DNA of 17,615 nt from Aalborgiella sp043775055 (GCA_043775055.1 JAYVSU010000064.1:1-17615); one strand, 5' to 3'; positions 1 through 9,135 are shown, numbered from the stretch's first letter. Notes: generated from the letters alone by a model not told the origin. Program-made: numbers and translations.

Positions 1-2381
1 GCACGACCCGCCACTGGCGCGACTTTCTGCCAGAGTTCTTCGGTAATAAACGGGATAACTGGGTGCGCCAAACGTTGAATCGTCTCCAGCGTACGAATCA
101 AGGTGCGACGCGTGGCGCGTTGTTGAGATGCATCGCCGGTTTGAATTTGCACTTTGGCAATTTCCACATACCAATCGCAAAACTCGTCCCACACAAACTG
201 GTAAATGCTGGTCGCAACATTGTCCAAGCGGTAGTCTTCAAACCCTTTGGCGACGTCGGCTTCAACCCGCTGCAAGGTCGAGACAATCCAGCGGTCTGCT
301 TGGCTGAAGTTCAAATAACCATGCGCCTTGCCGCCCACCGCACATTCTTCTTTGGTGTGTTCGTTCAGGCCACAATCTTGGCCTTCACAGTTCATCAAGA
401 CAAAGCGGGTGGCGTTCCACAGCTTGTTGCAAAAGTTGCGGTAGCCTTCGCAACGCTTCGCGTCAAAGCTGATATTGCGCCCCAATGAAGCCAAGGACGC
501 AAACGTGAATCGCAACGCATCTGCACCAAAAGCGGGGATGCCCTCAGGGAATTCTTTTTCTGTGTTTTTACGCACCGTTGGCGCAGTTTCAGGCTTACGC
601 AAACCTGTTGTCCGCTTCTCCAGCAACGGTGCCAAAGTAATGCCGTCAATCAAGTCAACCGGGTCAAGCACATTTCCTTCAGACTTGCTCATCTTCTTGC
701 CCTGTGCATCACGCACCAGGCCATGGATGTAGACGTGTTTGAAGGGCACCTTGCCAGTAAAATGCGTGGTCATCATGATCATTCGGGCCACCCAGAAGAA
801 GATGATGTCATAGCCCGTCACCAAAACGCTAGATGGCAGGTACAAGTCCATATCCTGCGTTTGCTCCGGCCACCCCATGGTAGAGAAAGGCACCAAAGCT
901 GACGAATACCAAGTATCCAGCACGTCATCATCACGCTTGAGCGTTTTGCCAGGCGCCTGCGCTTGCGCATCGGCCTCGTTACGTGCCACATAGACTTTGC
1001 CGTCTTCGTCGTACCAGGCTGGGATTTGATGACCCCACCACAATTGGCGCGAAATACACCAGTCTTGGATATTTTTCATCCACTGGTCGTAGGTGTTGAC
1101 CCATTGCTCGGGGACGAATTTCACCGCACCGCTCTCGACAGCGTCAATCGCTTTTTGAGCAATTGATTTACCGGTTTCATCGGCTTTAGTCATGGCTACA
1201 AACCATTGGTCAGTCAACATCGGCTCAATCACTTGACCAGAGCGGGTACACACAGGCACCATGTTTTTGTGTGGCACTGCTTTTTCTAAAAAGCCTTGTT
1301 CTTCCAAGTCTTTTAAAACTGCTTTACGACAAACATAGCGGTCCATGCCTTGGTAAGCTGCCGGGCCGTTTTCATTTATTTTCGCATCTAGCGTGAAGAT
1401 GGTGATCAGCGGTAGGTCATGGCGCTGGCTACACGCGTAGTCATTAAAGTCATGCGCGCCCGTGATTTTGACGCAGCCGCTGCCGAAATCACGGTCGACG
1501 AAATCGTCTGCAATCACGGGGATTTTGCGGTCGCACAGTGGCAAATTCACGAATTTACCGACCAAATGCTTGTAACGTTCGTCTTCTGGGTGAACGCACA
1601 GCGCGCCATCGGCCAGCATTGTTTCTGGACGGGTGGTGGCGATGTGCAAACCACGCACGGTTGTGCCCGCATCGACACCACCCAAAACTTGCGGGCCATC
1701 ACTGAAGGGGTACTCGATGTGCCACATAAAGCTGTCGCGTTCTTCGCTTTCAACTTCGAGGTCGCTGACGGCGGATTTCAAAACCGGATCCCAATTCACC
1801 AAGCGTTTGCCACGGTAAATCAGGCCTTGTTCGTACAGGCGCACAAAAGTCTCGGTGACGGTTTTGGACAACTTAGGGTCCATCGTGAAATATTCACGGC
1901 TCCAATCCACGCTGGCACCCATGCGGCGCATTTGGGTGGTGATGGTATTCCCGCTTTGTTCTTTCCACTCCCAAACTTTAGAGACGAAGTTTTTACGCGC
2001 CTCAAAAGGCGTAGCACCCATGTCATGGCGGCTGATATTGTGCGCTTGCAATTGGCGCTCGACAACGACCTGGGTTGCAATGCCGGCATGATCCGTACCC
2101 GGAATCCAAGCCGTGTTGTAACCCCGCATGCGGTGGTAGCGAGTCAGCGAATCCATGATAGTTTGGTTGAACGCATGCCCCATGTGCAACGTGCCCGTCA
2201 CATTCGGTGGCGGCAGTTGGATCGAAAACGCCGGCGCGTCGTCTTTGGCTTGCTGCGTGCCACGGTAGCCCGCAACAGCATAGTTGCGACGCTCCCACTC
2301 TGGCCCCCATTGCGCCTCTAAGGCGGCAGGCTCGAATGATTTAGAGAGGGATTGAAGGCCAGGTTGCAGGATGTCGGTCAT
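1..2381 (-). CDS. valS: Valine--tRNA ligase, 3' end outside window
   Basis: Class I aminoacyl-tRNA synthetase that charges tRNA-Val in the cytoplasm and hydrolyses mischarged threonine in its CP1 editing domain. About 793 codons are present. The signature PPPNVTGTLHMGHAF (HIGH variant HMGH at residues 66-69) and the KMSKS loop at residues 563-567 are both intact. Between them lies the long insertion expected for editing, and the right part already enters the anticodon-binding domain (PVIPFITEELW near the window edge). The family is usually around 950 residues, so the rest of the anticodon-binding region and the C-terminal coiled coil lie outside. The ATG at 2381 starts MTDILQPG and is followed by the normal N-terminus; I see no strong Shine-Dalgarno sequence before it. 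It is divergent from the cyclase gene. No frameshift was seen in my translation. Identification is secure. Confidence 0.97.
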   Translation of the reverse strand, partial: MTDILQPGLQSLSKSFEPAALEAQWGPEWERRNYAVAGYRGTQQAKDDAPAFSIQLPPPNVTGTLHMGHAFNQTIMDSLTRYHRMRGYNTAWIPGTDHAGIATQVVVERQLQAHNISRHDMGATPFEARKNFVSKVWEWKEQSGNTITTQMRRMGASVDWSREYFTMDPKLSKTVTETFVRLYEQGLIYRGKRLVNWDPVLKSAVSDLEVESEERDSFMWHIEYPFSDGPQVLGGVDAGTTVRGLHIATTRPETMLADGALCVHPEDERYKHLVGKFVNLPLCDRKIPVIADDFVDRDFGSGCVKITGAHDFNDYACSQRHDLPLITIFTLDAKINENGPAAYQGMDRYVCRKAVLKDLEEQGFLEKAVPHKNMVPVCTRSGQVIEPMLTDQWFVAMTKADETGKSIAQKAIDAVESGAVKFVPEQWVNTYDQWMKNIQDWCISRQLWWGHQIPAWYDEDGKVYVARNEADAQAQAPGKTLKRDDDVLDTWYSSALVPFSTMGWPEQTQDMDLYLPSSVLVTGYDIIFFWVARMIMMTTHFTGKVPFKHVYIHGLVRDAQGKKMSKSEGNVLDPVDLIDGITLAPLLEKRTTGLRKPETAPTVRKNTEKEFPEGIPAFGADALRFTFASLASLGRNISFDAKRCEGYRNFCNKLWNATRFVLMNCEGQDCGLNEHTKEECAVGGKAHGYLNFSQADRWIVSTLQRVEADVAKGFEDYRLDNVATSIYQFVWDEFCDWYVEIAKVQIQTGDASQQRATRRTLIRTLETIQRLAHPVIPFITEELWQKVAPVAGR

Positions 2382-2579
2382 GGAAGAAATCGTAAGGAAA
2401 CCGATCGCGAATCGCGAATTCAGTTGAATGTAGACAAAGTCACGATTTTAACGTGAACGCTTAACTCTGGGCATAAAATAAGCCGTCAAAAGTTCAACTA
2501 ACTGCACTATGCACCTATTTCCTCATTTTTCGTATTGGATTTCCCAAAATCTGGCTGTAACTTCGAAGCGGTGGTTGGC
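2382..2579. promoter_or_regulatory. Divergent intergenic region, valS / cyclase
   Basis: This gap of about 200 bases must hold the promoters of valS (leftward) and of the cyclase gene (rightward). I could not assign convincing -35/-10 pairs. The visible items are an AT-rich ATAAAATAAG stretch around 2473, which could serve as a -10 for the cyclase, and a 13-base near-palindrome TCGCGA-A-TCGCGA at 2405-2417 just upstream of valS. Either may be chance. Confidence 0.3.
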
Positions 2580-4748
2580 ATGAGCTTATTTCCAACTCTC
2601 AGCGGCGAAAGTTCGAATATTCGTCTGCGACCCAGCATTGTTTTGCTTTTTGTGATCTTGGTCGTCCCCATCTTTACAGCGATGCTGTGGTTTACCTACA
2701 CCACCAACGACAAGATGACGCGCATGAATGCGCGCGAACTGATGGAGCGCTTTCGCTTTGAAGCGGTGAGCAACACCCATGCCTTGCTGGTGCCCTTGGA
2801 GTCCTTGGTCAGTGCAGCGGCCACATTGGGTAGCGAGCAGCAGCAGTTTTACCGAGAAGACAAAGCTTGGGCCTACTTGCACAGCATTTTGTCGCACAGT
2901 GAAACCATCAGCAGCGTATACGTCGGATTTGAAGATGGCACCTTCCGCATGGTCATACGCACGCCTGTTGGCTTGAAGATACAAGGCAAAGAGGTGATGC
3001 CGGAGTCCGCCATAGCCTACCGTTGGCTGGACAGGTCTGAAAAAACCGCAGCCAAACCACCTGTAGATGCTTTTATTTTCAGAAATACGCAAGATTTGCC
3101 TATTGGCACTTCACAAGAAGTTGCCACCTATGACCCGCGCCAGCGCAATTGGTACAAAGATGCAGCGATTAACCGCAAAGTCACGCTCTCGGAACCCTAC
3201 ATCTTCGCTTCCACGGGGCTACCCGGCATCACAATTGCGGCCCCATTTTTTGTTGAAGGAAAACTGGTTGGCGTGGTTGGAACAGACATCACACTCGACA
3301 ATTTATCGCAATTTCTCGCCAGTCGAATCGTCAGCCCAAGAGCAATGAGTTTGATCATTGACGATCACTCCAAAGTGATTGCCAACTCCAATTTAAAAGA
3401 GCAAACCAAGCGTACTGGAGGAAATATCGAGCTCAAGCACATCGGCATGCTTGACAGCGACCTACCTGCTTTGGCGATGGTGCATCAATCCAAGGTAGAA
3501 AGCAAAGAAAATTTCACATTCAAACACCCTGAAACTGGCGAGGAATACGCCGCCAGTTTTTCAAATTTTTCTTCCAATGTGAATAAAAATTGGCAAGTGT
3601 TGATCTTGGCACCATTGGATGATTTTTCAGGCCCACTCAAAGAAAATAACGAAAGGCTGCTTTTTTTCGGGTCGCTGGCTATTGCTTTGCAAGTCTTGTT
3701 CATCTATTTCTTGTCACGCCTGATCGCGCGGCCGCTTGAGCGCTTGGAGCGTAAGGTGAATGCGGTGCGTAGTATCGAAGTTTCAACCCCCTTGATAGCG
3801 AATTCATCGCCTATTCGTGAAATTTCGTCATTGATACGTGCCGTCGACACGTTGGACCATGCAGTGCGGTCATTCGCCGCCTTTGTGCCTGTAGGTTTAG
3901 TGAAACAATTGATTGCGTCTGATCAACAGCTCCAATTAGGAGGACAAAGCCGGTTTTTAACGGTGATGTTTTGCGATGTTGAAGCCTTTTCAACAATGGC
4001 AGAAAACAGCCCCTCGCAAGAGTTGTTGATGCGTGTATCAGCCTACTTAGAGGCGGTGACACTGTCTGTCAACGAAGAAATGGGCACCATTGACAAGTTC
4101 ATTGGTGACGCTGCAATGGCATTTTGGGGTGCGCCCGATGAGCTACATGACCATACTTGGCACGCCTGTGCTGCAGCAGTCCGCATCAGCCAACGCATGG
4201 CAAAATTGAACGCAAAATGGGTCTCAGAAGGTCTTGAGCCTTTGCGCATTCGCACAGGCATCCACTGCGATGCGGTGGTGGTGGGCAACATTGGCTCGAT
4301 GCACCGCATGAGCTATACCGTCATGGGTGATGGCGTCAATTTGGCGTCGCGCCTTGAAGGTGTTAATAACGATTACGGCACCCGCATTTGTATCAGCCAA
4401 GCGGTTTATCGCGAAGTGGGCGAACGCCTCTGCCTGCGCCCGATTGACGAAGTGAATGTGAAGGGGCGACGCGCCAGACTCCAGATTTATGAACTGATGG
4501 GCTTGAAGGGCGCTGAAGGCTCGGATTCCATACTCAATGCAGATGAAGATACGCTAGAATTATGCAAATTAACAAAATTTGCCTATGAAGCGTTTGTTGC
4601 AGGTAACTGGCAGGAAGCGTCTATACGCTATCAAGCAGTGCTGCAGCGCTATCCAAACGATGCGTTGGCGCAGTCTATGTTGCCGCGCTGTCAAGCGACG
4701 ACAAGTCAAGAGAAAAGATCCGCTTTTGACCTTGGACTAGGCATCTAA
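2580..4748 (+). CDS. Cache-HAMP class III adenylate/guanylate cyclase
   Basis: Membrane receptor-type nucleotidyl cyclase, 722 residues, making cAMP (or possibly cGMP) in response to a periplasmic ligand. In order: TM helix 19-38; periplasmic double-Cache domain about 40-358 with the typical DPRQRNWY motif at 185-192 followed by PY, the P-F core and GVVGTDI; TM helix 360-383; HAMP-like linker about 384-435; class III catalytic domain about 455-630; C-terminal helical TPR-like repeat about 661-706. Catalytic residues are present: metal aspartates D466 and D510, K506 in DKFIGD, D584, and transition-state N587 and R591 in VNLASR, so it should be active. I chose the ATG at 2580 because the first TM helix follows closely; an in-frame TTG at 2535 would add 15 residues but has no ribosome site. 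No partner gene lies next to it. The ligand cannot be predicted. Confidence 0.93.
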   Translation: MSLFPTLSGESSNIRLRPSIVLLFVILVVPIFTAMLWFTYTTNDKMTRMNARELMERFRFEAVSNTHALLVPLESLVSAAATLGSEQQQFYREDKAWAYLHSILSHSETISSVYVGFEDGTFRMVIRTPVGLKIQGKEVMPESAIAYRWLDRSEKTAAKPPVDAFIFRNTQDLPIGTSQEVATYDPRQRNWYKDAAINRKVTLSEPYIFASTGLPGITIAAPFFVEGKLVGVVGTDITLDNLSQFLASRIVSPRAMSLIIDDHSKVIANSNLKEQTKRTGGNIELKHIGMLDSDLPALAMVHQSKVESKENFTFKHPETGEEYAASFSNFSSNVNKNWQVLILAPLDDFSGPLKENNERLLFFGSLAIALQVLFIYFLSRLIARPLERLERKVNAVRSIEVSTPLIANSSPIREISSLIRAVDTLDHAVRSFAAFVPVGLVKQLIASDQQLQLGGQSRFLTVMFCDVEAFSTMAENSPSQELLMRVSAYLEAVTLSVNEEMGTIDKFIGDAAMAFWGAPDELHDHTWHACAAAVRISQRMAKLNAKWVSEGLEPLRIRTGIHCDAVVVGNIGSMHRMSYTVMGDGVNLASRLEGVNNDYGTRICISQAVYREVGERLCLRPIDEVNVKGRRARLQIYELMGLKGAEGSDSILNADEDTLELCKLTKFAYEAFVAGNWQEASIRYQAVLQRYPNDALAQSMLPRCQATTSQEKRSAFDLGLGI

Positions 4749-4766
4749 TCACATGCACGCGTCACG

Positions 4767-4842
4767 CGCCGGCTAAATCGCTAAATTTGCCGTTTAAACT
4801 TATTTTTAGCTTGAATATCGTTAAATTTAGCTGCAGCCGGCG
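4767..4842. repeat. Long imperfect inverted repeat in convergent gap
   Basis: The left arm 4767-4788 reads cgccggct-aaatc-gctaaattt; the right arm 4823-4842 is the reverse complement of cgccggct-gca-gctaaattt. The arms therefore share 8 and 9 matching bases around a mismatched 5/3-base bulge, with a 34-base loop that itself contains the palindrome gtttaaac. It sits between the 3' ends of the cyclase and oxidoreductase genes, so it could be a bidirectional termination structure or an intergenic palindromic repeat element. There is no long T-run directly after either arm. Confidence 0.6.
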
Positions 4843-4859
4843 TATTTATTCAATAGTTT

Positions 4860-4882
4860 GCTATTTAATATATAGCATTTTT
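4860..4882 (+). terminator. Weak hairpin plus T-run, possible terminator
   Basis: GCTAT (4860-4864) pairs with ATAGC (4872-4876) over a 7-base AT loop and is followed by ATTTTT. On the + strand this resembles a weak intrinsic terminator about 110 bases after the cyclase stop. The stem is short and AT-rich, so function is uncertain. Confidence 0.3.
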
Positions 4883-4905
4883 AGCAAGAACTTCAGCGTC
4901 CATTT

Positions 4906-7900
4906 TCAAGTAGCTATTGATTTCATCAAATCTGCCCACTTCAAGCGGGCAGCAGCTACATTGCGCTCTTTCACGTGGCCAAAGCCTTTTATTTGCTCTG
5001 GGATCCTTGCAAGCTCCAAGACTGTGCTTAAATTTTGAGCATTTAATTGTTGTAGCACTTGCTCCATGCTGTGCCGGTATTCACTGATCAAGGCTCGCTC
5101 CATTTGACGCTCAGCACTGCGGCCAAAGATGTCAAATGCCGTGCCCCGCAAACCTTTGAGCTTGGCCAAGAGCTTGAAGCTGGTCAACATCCAAGGGCCA
5201 AATGGTTGCTTTTGTAACTCGCCACGGTCGTTTTTCTTAGCCAAGAGCGGCGGTGCAAGGTGGTAATTGAGTTTATAGTCACCCTCAAACATCGCACCAA
5301 TTTTTTTCTCAAACGTACCGTCGCTGTGCAGTCGCGCCACTTCATACTCGTCTTTATAAGCCATGAGTTTGAAGAGATTTCTCACCACAGCATCAGTCAG
5401 CGGCAGCTTTAAAACAGCCGCATTTTTATCGGCAATGCTGGCTTCAACATCGCGCACTTTGTGTACAAAATTAAGGTATGTATCAGCATAGGCCGTGTTT
5501 TGGTAAGCGGTTAAAAACTCTACCCGTTTGGCAATCAATTCATCCAAGGGCTCGCGTTTTTTAAATTCAACCACTTGTAATGGTGTCAGCAAAGCCTCCA
5601 CCTCAGCCCAGTTGTGCGCAGCGCGGCAGCCCCACTCAAAGGCGGTTTTGTTGTTGTCTACCGCTACAGCATTGAGCTCTATCGCGCGCATCAAGGACGA
5701 TTTTTGCAACGGCACCCAGCCCTTTTGCCACGCATAGCCTAGCATGATGGGGTTGGTATAAATGCTGTCGCCCATCAAAGAGGTTGCTAAAGCATCTGCA
5801 TTGAAACTGCTCACGCCATTGGTACCCACCGCTTGCGCAATGCTATCTACGCAAGCCTGCGCAGGATTCTGCCAATTGGCATTTTTGACGAAAGCTGCAG
5901 TCGGTGTGCTGTGGGAGTTCAGCGCTACATGGGTGCGCCCTTCGCGCATGCGCATCACGGTTTCTTTGTTCGCGCTGACAATCGGGTCACAACCGATGAT
6001 CAAATCTGCCCCTGCCATGCTAACGCGCGTGGTCCGAATGTCATCTTGCCGGTCCGCTATCAGCACATGACTCCACGTCGCACCGCCTTTTTGCGCCAAG
6101 CCACCTGCATCCTGCGTGACGATGCCCTTGCCTTCAATATGCGCCGCAAAACCGAGCAACTGCCCAATGGTGATGACACCCGTACCGCCAACGCCCGTTA
6201 CCACAATGCCATAGGCTTGCGGGGTTGTGGGTACGACTGGCTGCGGCAATGCTGACATGGCAAACGGATTGGCGGTCTTGTTACTAGCTTTGCTGGCTTT
6301 TTTAAGCTGACCACCTTCAACCGTCACAAAGCTTGGGCAAAACCCTTTGACGCAAGAATAGTCTTTATTGCAGCTGCTTTGGTTGATGGTTCTTTTGCGA
6401 CCAAACTCGGTCTCCAAGGGCTCCACACTCAAACAATTGCTCTGCACACTGCAATCACCACAGCCTTCGCAAACCAACTCGTTGATAACCACCCGCTTGG
6501 CAACGTCCACCATGCTGCCGCGCTTGCGACGACGGCGCTTTTCCGTCGCGCAAGTTTGGTCATAAATGATGATGGTAGTGCCTTTGATCTCACGGAACTG
6601 CCGCTGAATCGTGTCCAACTCGTCACGGTGATGCACCTCAACGCCGTCAACCAAAGTTACACCGTCATACTTCTCTGGTTCGTCCGTCACAACGACAATT
6701 TTTACTGCACCTTCAGCGCGTACTGATTGCGCAATTTGCACGACTGAGTGCCCTTCTGGCCGCTCGCCGACTTGTTGGCCGCCCGTCATGGCAACGGCAT
6801 CGTTGTACAAAATTTTGTACGTGATGTTGACGCCGGCCGCAATGGCTTGGCGAATCGCCAACAAGCCGCTATGGAAGTACGTGCCATCACCCAAATTGGC
6901 AAAAATATGTTGATCAGTGGTAAACGGTTGTTGACCAACCCAAGGCACCCCCTCACCGCCCATTTGGGTGAAGCCAATGGTAGAGCGATCCATCCAAATA
7001 CTCATGAAATGACAGCCAATACCAGCCATAGCACGCGAGCCTTCAGGCACTTTGGTGGATGTGTTGTGCGGACAGCCCGAGCAAAACCATGGCTGACGTT
7101 CTGCATCAGTCAAGCTTTGTATGGTCTGAACGTGCATAGAGCGCTCTTTGGCTTCTAAAATCGCCAGCTGTGTATCAATGCGCGCACGCATGTCGCTGCC
7201 TATACCGCCATCCAAGCCCAGTTTTTTGATGCGCTGTGCAATTGCTTTGGCAATGATGGCTGGCGACAAATCCGCATTGGCGCGCAGCAAAGTATTGGCA
7301 CTTGGGTTAGGCATGGACCATTCGCCACCTGTGAAATCTGCCGCAGCACCGTCTTCCACTTCATTGAATTTACCCAAAACATTAGGGCGCACATCCGCAC
7401 GCCAGTTGTAAAGCTCTTCTTTGAGTTGGTACTCAATGACTTGGCGCTTTTCTTCAACCACCAAAATTTCTTGCAAACCCGTGGCAAATTCACGCGTCAA
7501 TTGCGCCTCCAGCGGCCAGACAACGCCCACTTTGTGCAGACGGATACCCAATTGGCGGCAAGTCGCATCATCCAGCCCCAAGTCCAACAATGCTTGGCGG
7601 GTGTCGTTATACGCTTTGCCGCTTGCAATCAAACCAAAGCGGTCATTTTTACCTTCAATCACGTTGTAGTTAAGCCGATTGGCACGAATGTAAGCCAAGG
7701 CCGCATACCATTTGTAATGAAACAAACGCGCCTCTTGCTCCAGCGCTGCATCCGGCCAACGGATATGCAAACCACCTTCGGGCATTTCAAAATCTGTGGG
7801 GATGATAATTTTCACGCGCTCGGGGTCAATCATCGCTGTGGCGCTGGACTCCACAATTTCTTGAATCGTCTTCATGCCCGCCCAAACGCCCGAGAAGCGG

Positions 7901-8505
7901 CTCATGGCAAAAGCGTGAATGCCTAAATCCAAAATTTCTTGCACGTTGGCTGGAAAGAAAACCGGCAAGCCGCAAGCCTTGAAAATATGGTCGCTTTGAT
8001 GGGCTGCGGTTGAACTTTTAGAAATGTGGTCATCGCCTGCAACAGCAATCACCCCACCAAATTCTGTCGTACCCGCCATGTTGGCGTGCTTGAAAACGTC
8101 CGAGCAGCGGTCTACGCCAGGCCCTTTGCCATACCAAATGCCAAACACACCGTCAAACTTGTTGGTCCCCGGTGGTGAGAAGCCCAATTGTTGTGTGCCC
8201 CACAAGGCTGTTGCTGCCAACTCTTCGTTCACACCCGGTTGGAACACAATGTTTTGCGCCTTCAAATACGGTGCAGCCTTCCACAAAGCTTGGTCGTACC
8301 CACCTAGCGGCGAGCCACGGTAACCACTGATAAAACCTGCCGTGTTTTTGCCTTGCAATTGGTCACGCAAGCGTTGCAACATTGGTAATTTGACCAGCGC
8401 TTGAACACCACTCATGAAGGCGTGGCCATAGTCCAAAGAATATTTGTCGTCTAGTGTGACGGTTTCTAGCGCTTTGCGGATGTGCTCAGGTAGCGGTGCG
8501 TTCAT
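4906..8505 (-). CDS. Indolepyruvate:ferredoxin oxidoreductase, fused alpha-beta
   Basis: Thiamine-diphosphate iron-sulfur enzyme of 1199 residues that oxidatively decarboxylates aryl-pyruvates (from Trp, Phe, Tyr) to acyl-CoA with ferredoxin as electron acceptor. The N-terminal part carries the pyrimidine-type TPP domain (GYRGSPLGGYDQA). A TPP-pyrophosphate domain follows, with CSGCPHNTSTK and the GDG motif at 539-541. Next come ferredoxin-like cysteines C679, C682, C685 and C691, with further C712, C718 and C723, then the gamma-type domain with GVGGTG at 771-776, and a C-terminal DUF6537-like region. Archaeal enzymes split these parts into IorA and IorB; the single chain is usual in Proteobacteria. 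The ATG at 8505 is preceded by GGGAG at good spacing; the frame is open a little further upstream but without a better start. It is divergent from an Lrp/AsnC gene, which probably regulates it. The natural substrate is inferred from the family. Confidence 0.95.
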   Translation of the reverse strand: MNAPLPEHIRKALETVTLDDKYSLDYGHAFMSGVQALVKLPMLQRLRDQLQGKNTAGFISGYRGSPLGGYDQALWKAAPYLKAQNIVFQPGVNEELAATALWGTQQLGFSPPGTNKFDGVFGIWYGKGPGVDRCSDVFKHANMAGTTEFGGVIAVAGDDHISKSSTAAHQSDHIFKACGLPVFFPANVQEILDLGIHAFAMSRFSGVWAGMKTIQEIVESSATAMIDPERVKIIIPTDFEMPEGGLHIRWPDAALEQEARLFHYKWYAALAYIRANRLNYNVIEGKNDRFGLIASGKAYNDTRQALLDLGLDDATCRQLGIRLHKVGVVWPLEAQLTREFATGLQEILVVEEKRQVIEYQLKEELYNWRADVRPNVLGKFNEVEDGAAADFTGGEWSMPNPSANTLLRANADLSPAIIAKAIAQRIKKLGLDGGIGSDMRARIDTQLAILEAKERSMHVQTIQSLTDAERQPWFCSGCPHNTSTKVPEGSRAMAGIGCHFMSIWMDRSTIGFTQMGGEGVPWVGQQPFTTDQHIFANLGDGTYFHSGLLAIRQAIAAGVNITYKILYNDAVAMTGGQQVGERPEGHSVVQIAQSVRAEGAVKIVVVTDEPEKYDGVTLVDGVEVHHRDELDTIQRQFREIKGTTIIIYDQTCATEKRRRRKRGSMVDVAKRVVINELVCEGCGDCSVQSNCLSVEPLETEFGRKRTINQSSCNKDYSCVKGFCPSFVTVEGGQLKKASKASNKTANPFAMSALPQPVVPTTPQAYGIVVTGVGGTGVITIGQLLGFAAHIEGKGIVTQDAGGLAQKGGATWSHVLIADRQDDIRTTRVSMAGADLIIGCDPIVSANKETVMRMREGRTHVALNSHSTPTAAFVKNANWQNPAQACVDSIAQAVGTNGVSSFNADALATSLMGDSIYTNPIMLGYAWQKGWVPLQKSSLMRAIELNAVAVDNNKTAFEWGCRAAHNWAEVEALLTPLQVVEFKKREPLDELIAKRVEFLTAYQNTAYADTYLNFVHKVRDVEASIADKNAAVLKLPLTDAVVRNLFKLMAYKDEYEVARLHSDGTFEKKIGAMFEGDYKLNYHLAPPLLAKKNDRGELQKQPFGPWMLTSFKLLAKLKGLRGTAFDIFGRSAERQMERALISEYRHSMEQVLQQLNAQNLSTVLELARIPEQIKGFGHVKERNVAAARLKWADLMKSIAT

Positions 8506-8634
8506 GTCTTCAGTCTCCCGATTTTTTATATGTATCAATGAGGCAAAGTGTATGCGCGATACGCGGGTAAATGTTTGCTATTTTTACTTAAATTTACCCC
8601 GTTTAAGAACAAATCTTGCTTAAAATATGCAATT
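8506..8634. promoter_or_regulatory. Divergent oxidoreductase/lrp control region with dyads
   Basis: This 129-base AT-rich gap separates two divergent starts. It contains three symmetric elements: GTAT-gcgcg-ATAC at 8550-8562; GGGTAAAT (8565-8572) against ATTTACCC (8592-8599) with a 19-base spacer; and TTTAAG (8602-8607) against CTTAAA (8619-8624) with an 11-base spacer. A further CTTAAA lies at 8587-8592, so related half-sites recur every 15-17 bases, suiting cooperative binding by an Lrp/AsnC octamer. TAAAAT at 8621-8626 may be a -10 for the regulator gene, whose message would then have almost no leader. On the other strand TATAAA near 8528 may be the -10 for the oxidoreductase. Binding is inferred, not shown. 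Confidence 0.5.
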
Positions 8635-9123
8635 ATGGAAACACTTGATAAGTTTGATGTCTTGATATTGAAAGAACTGCAGCTCGATGCGCGTTTGACC
8701 AATGCCGAACTAGCATCCCGTGTCGGCTTATCTGCTGCACCCTGCTGGCGACGCGTTCGAGCCTTGGAAGAAAGTGGTTTCATCAAAGGCTACCACGCAG
8801 AAATTGACCGCCACAAAATTGGCCTCGGCGTATTGGCGTTTGTACGCCTTGATGCAGAACGCAACCGAGGTGACGTGACCCGAGAGCTTGAAGAGGCTAT
8901 TAAAAAACTCCCGCAAGTGGTGAGTTGCCACTACATCAGTGGATCGGGCACCTTTGAGCTGCAAGTAGTAGCACAAGATTTGGACAGCTTTTCAAACTTC
9001 GCACTCCAGCAACTGATTAATTTACCGAATGTTAAAGACCTGCACACCAGCTTTTCTTTGGGTGAAGTCAAAGCAAGCAGCACCTTGCCGTTGGGTCACC
9101 TGCCGAGTAAGCGCTCTGCATGA
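8635..9123 (+). CDS. Lrp/AsnC family transcriptional regulator
   Basis: DNA-binding regulator of 162 residues, a normal length for the family. The N-terminal winged helix-turn-helix spans about residues 5-60 (LDARLTNAELASRVGLS, then the recognition-helix region CWRRVRALEESGFI). A RAM ligand-binding/oligomerisation domain follows from about 70 to 140 (AFVRLDAE, VVSCHYISGSGTFELQVVA). Family members bind amino acids or related effectors and often control an adjacent catabolic gene. The divergent indolepyruvate oxidoreductase is the obvious target, so an aromatic amino acid or its keto acid is the likely effector. The ATG at 8635 gives the canonical N-terminus METLDKFD; no Shine-Dalgarno is visible and a -10-like TAAAAT lies 9 bases upstream, so the transcript may be nearly leaderless. 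Its stop lies 12 bases from the convergent end of mltA. Confidence 0.93.
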   Translation: METLDKFDVLILKELQLDARLTNAELASRVGLSAAPCWRRVRALEESGFIKGYHAEIDRHKIGLGVLAFVRLDAERNRGDVTRELEEAIKKLPQVVSCHYISGSGTFELQVVAQDLDSFSNFALQQLINLPNVKDLHTSFSLGEVKASSTLPLGHLPSKRSA

Positions 9124-9135
9124 GGGTTTTTTGTA

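Noticed and set aside
1419..2321. 300-codon open frame on the + strand
   Set aside because: It is entirely antisense to valS, whose reading frame is continuous with all family motifs; the translated product has no recognisable domain.
2405..2417. TCGCGA-A-TCGCGA near-palindrome upstream of valS
   Set aside because: It is short, single and without a known cognate regulator nearby; not strong enough for its own finding.
2535..2579. TTG start adding 15 residues to the cyclase
   Set aside because: There is no ribosome site before it, and the ATG at 2580 leads directly to the first TM helix.
8548..8634. Upstream extension of the Lrp/AsnC frame
   Set aside because: It would cover the divergent promoter and dyads and adds residues not typical of the family; METLDKFD at 8635 is the canonical beginning.
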